From: Myxococcales bacterium
GTDB taxonomy: Bacteria; Myxococcota_A; Polyangia; Polyangiales; Ga0077539
Direction: 5' to 3'
DNA length: 64,000 nt
Assembly: GCA_016792845.1 (NCBI GenBank)
Contig: JAEUKH010000029.1
Coordinates: 248,001-312,000 of the forward strand
In this document: positions 24,243 through 33,579 of the stretch, piece by piece
Numbering within the stretch: position 1 is the stretch's first letter
Layout: every line of letters starts with the position of its first letter
The notes under the pieces: model-generated
What the model was told of the DNA's origin: nothing
Databases searched by the model: none
Seen by the model: only the letters and a program-made list of their open reading frames with translations
Program-made: the position numbers and the translations under genes

Positions 24243-25300
24243 TGAAAATGTTCAATGTTTTCAATCGTTTGTCGCTTCTGTGCCTCGTCCTCGGGTGCCG
24301 CACGCCGGCCCAGGGGCAGGGGGCTTCGCCGCCCAGCGACACGGTCTCGACGCCGCGGGTGCAGGGCCCCCCCGAGACCCCAGCGCCTGACGCGGCCTCG
24401 GTCGATGTGCCCCTTCACAACGCCCCGCCGCCCGAGCCGCCGCCGCAGGCGCATCCGGCCGAGGGGGCGCCCTTTCCGAGCGGGCACGGGGTGCGCGCGG
24501 CGGGCTTCGAGAGCGCCGCGGTGGCGCCCCCCGTGTGGATCGGCGAGGCCCTCTACGGGGTCTTCGCGACGCCGAGCACCAACAACGAGACCGCGCAGCT
24601 GAGGTTCGTGCGCTGGAGCGGCGAGGGCGTCATCGAAGTCTCGACCCACGACGTTCACGGCGTCGCGCCGGGGGGCGCCATCGCCTCGCTCGCGACCGCC
24701 GAGGGGGCGACCTTTGTGTGGCAGACGCCGGGCCCCGACGGCGGCCAAGGCGTGTGGGCGCTGCCGTGTACGCGCAGCGGGTGCGGGGCCGAGCGGGTGG
24801 CGACCGGCGCCGAGCAGACGGCGTCGCAGTGGGCCTTCAACGTGTTCGCGCGTCGCAGCCGCGAGGGCATCACCGAGATGGCGCCCGAGGTCTCGCAGGG
24901 CGGCGCGGCGGTGCGCTTCGAGCGGCTGCGCACGGTGGCGGTGGCCCGGGTGGGCGACACCGAGCTCGCGCGAAGCGCCGATCTGATGGGTTATCTCAGG
25001 GCCGCGGGGGTGGCGCCGGGCGACGGCGGTGAGGTGTTCGCGGCGCTCAGCCGAGGCAGCTGCGCCGAGCATCGCATCGAGCTCTTTCGGGTGCGCGGGT
25101 CGCGGGCCGAGAGCCTCGGGGTGCGCCCCATCGGCGAAGAGCTCGGCGTCCGATGGATGCGCGTCACGCCGGGCCCGGGCGGGCGCGTCGCGGTGAGCTG
25201 GTACCAGGAGCTCATTCCGCTTCGGTTGCAGTGTACGCGCGGTGAGGGCGCGCCGAGCCCCGACGACCACGGCCTGCGGGTGACGGTGTTCGGGCCCTGA
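24242..25300 (+). CDS. Lipoprotein of unknown function with Pro-rich linker
   Basis: A 352-residue lipoprotein (lipobox VLGC, Cys19) with a Pro/Ala-rich linker at residues 25-80 and a beta-rich body that looks like a propeller (repeated strands such as IGEALYGVFATP, ATFVWQTPGPDG, RVAVSWYQELIP). It lacks recognised catalytic motifs. The start is decided by the TGATG overlap with the formyltransferase gene, a signature of coupled translation; the first ten codons are AT-rich, unlike the body. Its role may be linked to the formyltransferase product, but nothing in the sequence proves this. Confidence 0.65.
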   Translation: MKMFNVFNRLSLLCLVLGCRTPAQGQGASPPSDTVSTPRVQGPPETPAPDAASVDVPLHNAPPPEPPPQAHPAEGAPFPSGHGVRAAGFESAAVAPPVWIGEALYGVFATPSTNNETAQLRFVRWSGEGVIEVSTHDVHGVAPGGAIASLATAEGATFVWQTPGPDGGQGVWALPCTRSGCGAERVATGAEQTASQWAFNVFARRSREGITEMAPEVSQGGAAVRFERLRTVAVARVGDTELARSADLMGYLRAAGVAPGDGGEVFAALSRGSCAEHRIELFRVRGSRAESLGVRPIGEELGVRWMRVTPGPGGRVAVSWYQELIPLRLQCTRGEGAPSPDDHGLRVTVFGP

Positions 25301-25309
25301 GGGGGCCGC

Positions 25310-26077
25310 TCAGCCCGCGATTCTCTGTAGAAACGCGGTGAGGGCCTGCCAATACCCGGGCCAGCTCCAGAGGTCGTTGTGCCCCGCACCTGCAACGGGC
25401 GCCAGGGTCGCGGCGGGCCCGAGCCTGGCCGCGCATGCTTCGGCCTCGCCGTAGTGAATGATCGTGTCGCGGGTGCCGTGCACCACGAGGGTCGGGTGCC
25501 GGGCGCGAAGGAGCTTCACCGCCGGGTCGAAGCGCGCGCGTTCGGCCTCGGTGAAGGGCGTCTCGGGGGGCAACCCGCGGCGCGCGACGAGGGCCGCGAG
25601 GTCGTACCCCGCGCTCTCGAGAACGAGGCCCGAGAGGCTGGGCTCGGCGCAGAGCGCGATCGCGCAGTGGCCGCCGAGGGAGCGCCCCAAGACCACCAGC
25701 TTCGCCCGCGGCGCGCGTTGATCGCGGAGCGCGACGGCCGCGGCGAGCACGGCGTGGGCGTCGTCGAGGGCGAGGCCCAGGGTGGGCGCGCCGGTGCTCA
25801 GGCCGTACCCGCGGTAATCACAGACGAGCACGCTCGTGGGGCTGCGTCGCGCGAGCGAGGCGGCCCATTCGTCGTAGTCAGAGACGACCTCGCCGTTGCC
25901 GTGAAAGACCAGCAAGAAGGTCTCGGCCCCGGGCGCGGGGTGATGCCTGAGGTGCAGCCGCGCGCCCGAGACAGCGACCCAAAGGTCGTGCGACCCGGGC
26001 GGCCCGGGGTGGCTGTCACCCCGCGGAAAGAAGAGGCTCTCGTTGAAGCGAGGGGTGTCAAAGAGGCTGTCGACCAT
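25310..26077 (-). CDS. Alpha/beta hydrolase (serine aminopeptidase/ABHD-like)
   Basis: A 255-residue alpha/beta hydrolase. FLLVFHGNGE carries the HG oxyanion motif, VLGRSLGGHCA is the nucleophile elbow (Ser in GRSLGG), LVVHGTRDTII contributes the acidic residue, and GAGHNDLW the catalytic His. Without a signal peptide it should be cytoplasmic. The HGN plus GRSLGG combination is shared with ABHD13/17-like and BEM46-like esterases or thioesterases. It starts 7 nt after the IgGFc-like gene, so both are probably one transcript. Substrate unknown. Confidence 0.85.
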   Translation of the reverse strand: MVDSLFDTPRFNESLFFPRGDSHPGPPGSHDLWVAVSGARLHLRHHPAPGAETFLLVFHGNGEVVSDYDEWAASLARRSPTSVLVCDYRGYGLSTGAPTLGLALDDAHAVLAAAVALRDQRAPRAKLVVLGRSLGGHCAIALCAEPSLSGLVLESAGYDLAALVARRGLPPETPFTEAERARFDPAVKLLRARHPTLVVHGTRDTIIHYGEAEACAARLGPAATLAPVAGAGHNDLWSWPGYWQALTAFLQRIAG

Positions 26078-26084
26078 CGCGGGC

Positions 26085-27908
26085 TCAGCCGGGGGCGATC
26101 ATCCGAAGGTCGAGGCCGCCCATGTACATGTACGACGTGTACGGGGCGATGCCGTAGACCTTGAGGCCGACGGCCTGGTCGGGGGCCGCCGCCCGAAGGC
26201 GGTGAACCCCAGGGGCGATCGGGAGCGTAAACACCCTGTACCCGGCGACCTCTTCAAACGAGCCGCGGAGGGGCTGACCGTCCATCTCGGGGCGGCTCCC
26301 GATGGGGGTCACGACGTTGATGAAGTTCTGCGTGTATGAAGCCGGTACGAAGAAATCATACTGGCTCCGGTACTGCTCGATGGGCACCTCGAGCACCATC
26401 GCCGGGTCGCCCGCGCTGGCCGTGAGCCCCGAGCCCTGCCCGGCCATAAACTGCGACACCAAGAGCGGGCCCGTGCCCCGGATGCGAAAGTGACGGGTGG
26501 TCGAAATCTCGATCACATCGCCCGCGAACATCGTGCGCTCGGGGGCCACATCGGGCGGGTCAAAGGTCACCCGGTTGTTGTCGGTGCGCGCCACCACCCG
26601 GATCACCGACGCGAGGTTCGGCTGCCGGTCGCGGAGCCCCGAGACGTAGTACTCGCGCCCCCAGGTCTCGTTCGGCAAGAGCTGCTCTTCGAGGTGATCA
26701 CAGGCACGGCGGTCGAGCGGCACGTTGGTGCAATCGTGGCCGACGTACACCGCCACGCGCTCGCTCGACGTGACGGTGGTGCCCGTGAGATCGCCGCCGC
26801 CCTCGCCCACGAGCTGGAGCACGTCGCCGGGCTGGAGCGTGAAGCTCCGGGTCTCGCCCCGGGCCATCGCGGTGACGTCGCGCCCCGCGCGGATGTTGGC
26901 GTTCGCGGTGACCGTGACCTCGGTGCTCTCGCCCGTCACGGCCACGATGTCGACGAAGCCGCCGAAGGTGTACTGCGTCTCGCCGGGGTCACGCGGCGGC
27001 GTAAAATTCGGCCAGGTGACCACGGTGTACCGTCGCGTGAGCACGCCCTGCGGCAAGAGCAGCGAGGCGTCGTTGGTGTACGAGTAGTACCCGCCGGGCT
27101 GCGAGAACGTGAGCGGGTTGAACTGATACGCCGCGATGGGGCCGTTGGTCTGAACGTGGTACGCGCCGTTGCGCCGCAGCGCCGAGCGGGCCTGGTCTGA
27201 GGGCAGACACTGCGTGCCGATGCGCGGGCAATTGGGCGTGAGCTGCACGAGGTCGACGACCCACGGGAGCTCGACGGTCTCGACCGCGCCGGGCATCAGC
27301 TCGACCACCCGGGGCTCGGTGAGGGCGCCGCCGGTGATGGTCGCGCGCACCGCGTAGGTCTGCGGGTTCGACAACACCAGGGCGTAGTGAAACAAGGGGT
27401 CGAGGCCCGAGTTGGGCAAGGTCACGGGCCAGTAGTCGCAGCCGAGGTACGAGGCCCCCAACGCGCTCTCTGAGCAGCGCCCGCGGCAGACGCCGCTCGA
27501 GCACGTCTCGCCGTCGGCCGCGTTGCAGCGCGCCCCGCTCGTGAAGCCCGTGCCCTCGGCGTTGCAGGTCTGGATTTGCAGCGGATCGTCAGGGTTGCAC
27601 CGCGAGGTGTTGGGCTCGCAGACGAGGCATCCGCGGCCCGCGACGCAGGTCGACGCGGGGGCCGTGCAGCGCGTGCGCTCGATCTCGTTGCCGAGCGCGT
27701 CGCAGCTGTAGCGCTCGTTGCCAGCGCAGTAGATCACCCCGCGCTGACAGAGGGGCCCCGTGTCGACTGGCGGAGCGACCCCGGCGTCGAGCCCCTGACC
27801 CCCATCGCTCGCCGCGCCCGCGTCGCGAGAGACAAATCGCTGAGGCTCTGAACATGCGCTGATGCCAAGGCTCGACCCGAGGAGACCCAAAAGCAAAGCT
27901 CGCCGCAT
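26085..27908 (-). CDS. IgGFc-binding-domain surface lipoprotein
   Basis: A 607-residue lipoprotein (lipobox SAC, Cys19). Residues about 48-145 are Cys-rich with short repeats (CNPDDPLQIQTCNAEGTG), and residues about 170-600 match the IgGFc_binding family first described in the mammalian mucus protein FCGBP: LPNETWGREYYVSG, VRVTFDPPD-like strands, VLEVPIEQYRSQYDFFVP and FINVVTP. Such proteins in myxobacteria are large secreted or surface proteins of unknown ligand. ATG 27908 is chosen because the longer frame upstream lacks a signal peptide and overlaps the divergent kinase gene. Confidence 0.82.
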   Translation of the reverse strand: MRRALLLGLLGSSLGISACSEPQRFVSRDAGAASDGGQGLDAGVAPPVDTGPLCQRGVIYCAGNERYSCDALGNEIERTRCTAPASTCVAGRGCLVCEPNTSRCNPDDPLQIQTCNAEGTGFTSGARCNAADGETCSSGVCRGRCSESALGASYLGCDYWPVTLPNSGLDPLFHYALVLSNPQTYAVRATITGGALTEPRVVELMPGAVETVELPWVVDLVQLTPNCPRIGTQCLPSDQARSALRRNGAYHVQTNGPIAAYQFNPLTFSQPGGYYSYTNDASLLLPQGVLTRRYTVVTWPNFTPPRDPGETQYTFGGFVDIVAVTGESTEVTVTANANIRAGRDVTAMARGETRSFTLQPGDVLQLVGEGGGDLTGTTVTSSERVAVYVGHDCTNVPLDRRACDHLEEQLLPNETWGREYYVSGLRDRQPNLASVIRVVARTDNNRVTFDPPDVAPERTMFAGDVIEISTTRHFRIRGTGPLLVSQFMAGQGSGLTASAGDPAMVLEVPIEQYRSQYDFFVPASYTQNFINVVTPIGSRPEMDGQPLRGSFEEVAGYRVFTLPIAPGVHRLRAAAPDQAVGLKVYGIAPYTSYMYMGGLDLRMIAPG

Positions 27909-27966
27909 GGGGTGAAGGTACGACGAAGCTGCCGCAAGACGCGAGCCTTCTGGGCGAGGTAAAAGC

Positions 27967-29454
27967 GTGACCGCGATGCGGGTGACGGCCAAATTGATCG
28001 CCGCGGTGGCCACGGTTCTGACCGGGCTGATGAGCGCCAACGCGGTGCTCAGGGTGCGGCGCGAGACCGACATCTTTCTCGAAGACTTCGGCCGCGACCA
28101 CCGGGTCTTGGCGCGCACGCTGTCGTCGACGCTGCAAGCGATCGCCGCCCATGACGGCGTCGCGCGGGCCCAGACCGTCTTGCTCGCCACCGAGCACGGG
28201 GCGCCCGACCTGCACCTCCACATCATGCGGCCCGAAGAGACGGCGCTCGGGCTGCGCAGCGCTGAGCGCGCGCTCCTGGCCCGGGGGCGCGAGGTGTCGC
28301 GGCACGAGGGCGACGAATTCGTGACCTGGGCGCCCTTTCGGCTGAGCGATCAGAGCCTCAGGGTCATCGAGGTGCGCGAGTCGACCGCCGGGGCGCGGGC
28401 CTATGTGCGCCAATCGGCGATCCGAAACGCGTGGCTGGCCGCGGCGAACGTGATGGGCCTCGCGCTCACCATCGGGGTGTTGGGGTGGTGGCTGATCGGC
28501 ATCCCGACGCACAAGCTCGCGCAGAAGGCGCGGCGGGTCGGGCAGGGCGACCTGACCGGGCCCCTCGAGCTCCCGCAGCGCGACGAGCTCGGCGACCTCG
28601 CCCGGGCGATGAACGCGATGTGCGACGAGCTGGCCCAAGCCCGCGCCACGGTGAGCGCCAAAGAAGAGGCGCGGGTGGTGGCGCTCGAGCAGCTCCGTCA
28701 CGCCGACCGCCTGGTGACCTTCGGGCAGATCGCGAGCAGCCTCGCCCACGAGCTCGGCACGCCCCTCAACGTGGTGCTCGGCCGGGCCCTCTTGCTCACC
28801 GAAGACGAGCCCACCCGCGACGAGGTGGCCGAGCACGCCGGGGTGATCGCCGCGCAGACCCGCCGCATGGCCCGGCACATCCGCAAGCTCCTCGATTTTT
28901 CGCGGGCCGCGAGCCGTCGCCGGGCGAAGGTCGACCTCGTGAGCCTCGCCCGCGAGGCCGTCGACCTCTTGTCGCCGCTGGCGGCGCGGGGCGGCGTGTC
29001 GCTGACCCTTGAGGCCGAGGCCGGCGCGAAGCTCGAAGCGACCCTCGACGCTGAGCAGATCCAGCAGGTGCTCGCCAACCTGGTGGTCAACGCCGTGCAC
29101 GCGTCGCGGCCGCGGCAGAGCGTGCGCGTCGAGGTGGGGGCGGGGTGGGTCGAGGCGACGCCGCCGCCCGGTCGGCACGCCGCGCCGGGGCGCTTCGCCA
29201 CGCTCTCGGTGCGCGACGCCGGTCGGGGCATCGAGGGGGCGCACCTTGAGAGAATTTTTGACCCTTTTTTTACCACCAAGGCCGAAGGTGAAGGTACCGG
29301 GCTAGGCTTGTCGGTGGTCGATGGCATCGTGCGCGAACACAGGGGTTGGGTCGAGGTCACCAGCGAGCCCGGCCGAGGCGCTTGTTTTACCGTGTACCTC
29401 CCTGAGCGCGTCGACGACGACACGATGATCGAAACCCCTTCGGAGGCGCCCTGA
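27967..29454 (+). CDS. Membrane sensor histidine kinase (NtrB/ZraS-like)
   Basis: A 495-residue kinase with two membrane helices (about 8-27 and 157-180) enclosing a periplasmic sensor, a HAMP domain (about 180-235), a HisKA dimerisation domain with His261 in SSLAHELGTPLNVV, and an HATPase_c domain with N box VVNAVHAS, G1 DAGRGI, F box FDPFFTTK and G2 GTGLGL. The missing P/N context after the histidine is normal for this group. It lies 1 nt before its response-regulator gene; together they form a two-component system. GTG start. Its promoter lies in the 58-bp region shared with the divergent IgGFc-like gene. Confidence 0.93.
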   Translation: MTAMRVTAKLIAAVATVLTGLMSANAVLRVRRETDIFLEDFGRDHRVLARTLSSTLQAIAAHDGVARAQTVLLATEHGAPDLHLHIMRPEETALGLRSAERALLARGREVSRHEGDEFVTWAPFRLSDQSLRVIEVRESTAGARAYVRQSAIRNAWLAAANVMGLALTIGVLGWWLIGIPTHKLAQKARRVGQGDLTGPLELPQRDELGDLARAMNAMCDELAQARATVSAKEEARVVALEQLRHADRLVTFGQIASSLAHELGTPLNVVLGRALLLTEDEPTRDEVAEHAGVIAAQTRRMARHIRKLLDFSRAASRRRAKVDLVSLAREAVDLLSPLAARGGVSLTLEAEAGAKLEATLDAEQIQQVLANLVVNAVHASRPRQSVRVEVGAGWVEATPPPGRHAAPGRFATLSVRDAGRGIEGAHLERIFDPFFTTKAEGEGTGLGLSVVDGIVREHRGWVEVTSEPGRGACFTVYLPERVDDDTMIETPSEAP

Positions 29455-29455
29455 G

Positions 29456-30810
<1,355 letters not shown>

Positions 30811-30814
<4 letters not shown>

Positions 30815-32871
30815 CCGCTGGGCGCTCACAGCCCCCGTGGCGGCCCGAGTCGGGCAACCCCTCGCGGCTCCTGCGCCTCGCGCGGGCGGGGCTCTTGGGG
30901 GCCGAGGGCGACCCGGAGTTCGACAACGTCGCGCGGCTCGCGCAGCGGCTCTTGGTGGCCGACGGGGCCTACGTCTCGCTGCTCGATGAGCGGTACCAGT
31001 TTATCAAGAGCGCGGTGGGGCGCGCGGCGCCGACGACGGGGAGCCTGCACGCGAGCGCGTCGACGGTGTGCGTGCGGGTGCTGCGCGCGGGGGCGCCCAT
31101 CGGGGTCGAGTGCCTGGTCGACGGGAGCGCGGCGGGGGCGGGGTACCTGGGCGTTCCGGTTCGGGTTGACGCCAAGGTGGTGGGTACGTTGTGTGTGTTG
31201 GGTGCGGGCCCGCGCCGCTGGCGCGATGACGACATCGAGGCTCTCACCGGCCTCGCCCGTCTCGTCGAGAAGCTCATCGCCCTCGCCCTCCTCGAGCGCG
31301 ACCGCGCCCAAGAGGCGCTCACCTATCGGGCCATCGCGCGCAACATCCCCGACGGCGGCATCTTGCTCTTCGACGACCGCCTGCGCTTCGTCTTCGCCGA
31401 GGGCGCGCGCCTCTTCTCCATTGCGGGCTTTGTGGGCGTCGAGACCGTCGAAGGCAAGACCGTCACCGAGGTCATCGCGGCGCCCAACACCGCCGCGGTC
31501 GAGGCCCTCTGCCGCGAGGCCCTCGAAGGCCGCACCAACACCCTCGAAGCCAAGCGCGGCGAGCGCTGGTTTCGCCTCGTCGTGGCGCCTCTCCTGGGCG
31601 ACGCCCACGAGCCCATCCGCGGCGGGATCCTTTTCGCCCAAGACGTCACCGAGGTGCGCCGCCGCGAGCTGCTCTTGCGGACCCTCGTGCGCTCGCTGCC
31701 CAACACCGCAGTCTCGGTGCTCGACGACGAGGGGCGCTTCGTCTTCGCCGACGGGCCCAAGCTCGAAGCCGCCACGGGGCTCCGCGGTGATGAGTTCGAA
31801 GGGCGTCGTATCGAAGAGATGGAGCTCGGCGCCGAGGTCGAGACGGCGCTCCGTGCGGTCGATGTTCAGGGCCTCTCGGGTGAAGAGATGGTCTTCGAGC
31901 CGCACCTCCGAGGTCGTATTTATGAGGCCCGCGCGACCGATCTGAAAGACAGCGACGGCGCGGTGGTGGGGCGCATCGCGGTGCTCTATGACATCACCGC
32001 CCGGCGCGAAGATCAGAACCGCCTTGAGCGCGCCCGGAGGCTGCTCGACACGACCCTCGCCCACGTCGAAGACGGGGTGTGCCTGCTCGACACCGAGGGG
32101 CACATCCAGGTCGCGAACTGGGCCTTCGCGATGATGTTCAGGCTCGACCCTGAGAGCCTCCAGGGGATGCACTTCTCGGTCTTTGTCGAGAAGCTCGCGG
32201 GCCTGACGGGCGAGCGGCCCGAGCGCTTGGGGCTCGACGTCGAGGGGGTCGAGGTGCTCCTCCCGAACCCGCGGCGGGTCTTGCGCCGCACCGTCGTGCC
32301 CTTCGAGCTGATGGACGCCGAAGGCCAGGTGATGGTCTGGCGCGACGTCACCGCCGAGAAGAACCTCGCCGTTGAGCGCGAGCGGCAGGCCATGACCGAC
32401 GCCCTCACGGCGCTGCCCAATCGCCGCGCCATGGCGGCCTGGGTGGCCCGCGACGCGGGGCGACATCTTCGCCAGGCCCTCAGCGTCGCGGTGGTCGACA
32501 TTGATCACTTCAAGCAGGTCAACGACGTTCACGGGCACAACGTGGGCGACACCGTGCTCAGGCAGGTGGCCGACATCCTCAGGGCCTCGGTCCGGAGCGA
32601 CGACCTCGTGGCGCGCTGGGGCGGCGAGGAGTTCGTGCTGGCGCTCCCGGTCGGCCTCTCGGTGGCGTTGGCGGTGTGCGAGCGCATGCGGGCCTCGGTC
32701 GAGGCGCTCGAACCGTCGACGGTGGGGCGGGTGACCATCTCGATCGGCCTCGTCCAGCGCCGCGGCGACGAGAGCTTCGAGGCTGTGATCGAGCGGGCCG
32801 ATCAGCGCTTGCTTGAGGCGAAGCGTTCGGGGCGCAATCGCGTGGTGATCGAGACCGACGAGGGGGCATAG
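30811..32871 (+). CDS. GAF-PAS-GGDEF diguanylate cyclase
   Basis: A 686-residue soluble protein: GAF domain (about 20-165), three PAS-like domains (about 170-275, 285-400, 405-515), then GGDEF (about 530-680). The active-site motif is GGEEF at 604-608 in RWGGEEFVLAL, and an RSDD five residues upstream fits the RxxD inhibitory site, so product feedback is expected. DALTALPNRRAM and IDHFKQVNDVHGH are the substrate and metal motifs. It should synthesise cyclic di-GMP. GTG start overlapping the regulator stop (GTGA), placing c-di-GMP production in the same operon as the two-component system. Confidence 0.92.
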
Positions 32872-33123
32872 ATGCGGTGGTTCTTTGGGCTCGGGGTGAT
32901 GGTCGCGCTCGTCGGTTGCCCGAGGCGCCGTGACGAAGCTCGTGACGCGGGGCCCTCGGCCGCACAGGGGCAGGGCACGAGCCTTCACTCCGGGGGCGCC
33001 CTCGGGGTGCCAAGGGTCGACATCGCCCAAGACGACGCCGGGGCGACACGGCTCCAGATCGGCGCGGCGCGGGTTCAGCTTCCCGCAGAGCGCCCGATGC
33101 CGAGCGAGAGCGACGGCCCGTAG
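32872..33123 (+). CDS. Small lipoprotein
   Basis: An 83-residue lipoprotein with lipobox LVGC (Cys16) and a short Gln/Gly/Ala/Asp-rich mature part without recognised domain. Its ATG follows the diguanylate cyclase stop directly (TAGATG), so it is coupled to that gene. It could act as an envelope accessory to the sensor kinase, but nothing shows that; low-complexity composition leaves some doubt that it folds. Confidence 0.65.
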   Translation: MRWFFGLGVMVALVGCPRRRDEARDAGPSAAQGQGTSLHSGGALGVPRVDIAQDDAGATRLQIGAARVQLPAERPMPSESDGP

Positions 33124-33579
33124 AGACCCAGCAGTCAGACCCTGGCGCCGCGAGCGCCCGTCTGCCCCTTTCTGGGCCACTGGGGCGTTCTGCTACGGGT
33201 GTCGCTGGGGCGCCTCGCAGCGCCCGCTATTGGGCGCCCCGTTTGGGGGCTGAACGCGCCTAGCGTCGGTCGAATCGGCACGCGTCACAGCAGGCCCTTC
33301 GGTGACCCCCGAGCCCTTCGCGGGGCCTGAGCCCTCTGGGGTAAAGCGCCCCAAGACTGAGCCCGCTGAGACGACGGCCGCGCGGCGCCGGGGCGCAGCA
33401 CAGGAGCCCCGCGCTTGTGGGCTTTGCGGCCCCCGAGGGCCCAAGGGCTGACGCGGCGACGCGGTGTGGCACGCCTCGCGCTAAGGGCCGCCCACGACCC
33501 AAGGCTTGCGCCGCCCGTCGACTGGCGCAGCCGCAAGGCCGCCCCGCGCGGCTCACCGTGTCTCGTCGGAGCGTCTCGC
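33124..33579. other. 456-bp intergenic region with several stable hairpins
   Basis: The longest gene-free stretch in the window. An 8-bp perfect dyad GGGGCGCC/GGCGCCCC (33207-33214 with 33233-33240) may terminate the upstream operon, though no T-run follows. CAGGCCC/GGGCCTG (33291-33297 with 33323-33329) and TTGCGCC/GGCGCAG (33506-33512 with 33524-33530) follow before the RND gene. No convincing open reading frame with a start and ribosome site is seen. It probably contains the RND promoter and a structured leader. Confidence 0.5.
33207..33240 (+). terminator. Candidate terminator or leader hairpin
   Basis: A perfect 8-bp GC stem with an 18-nt loop, located 84 bp after the small lipoprotein gene. 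Because it lacks a U-tract it is at best a weak or factor-assisted terminator. Confidence 0.3.

Noticed and set aside
30826..33180. Open minus-strand frame of 784 residues opposite the diguanylate cyclase
   Set aside because: Caused by high third-position GC; the plus strand encodes clear GAF, PAS and GGDEF motifs and the antisense translation has no domain.
33467..33482. Sigma-54 promoter TGGCAC-N5-CGCGCT before the RND gene
   Set aside because: The GG and GC spacing of 12 fits, but the -12 half lacks TTGC and such matches arise by chance at this GC content.
33415..33579. A 55-residue N-terminal extension of the RND permease
   Set aside because: Basic, unstructured translation across the hairpin region; the AcrB-type N-terminus starts at MIKRFI.
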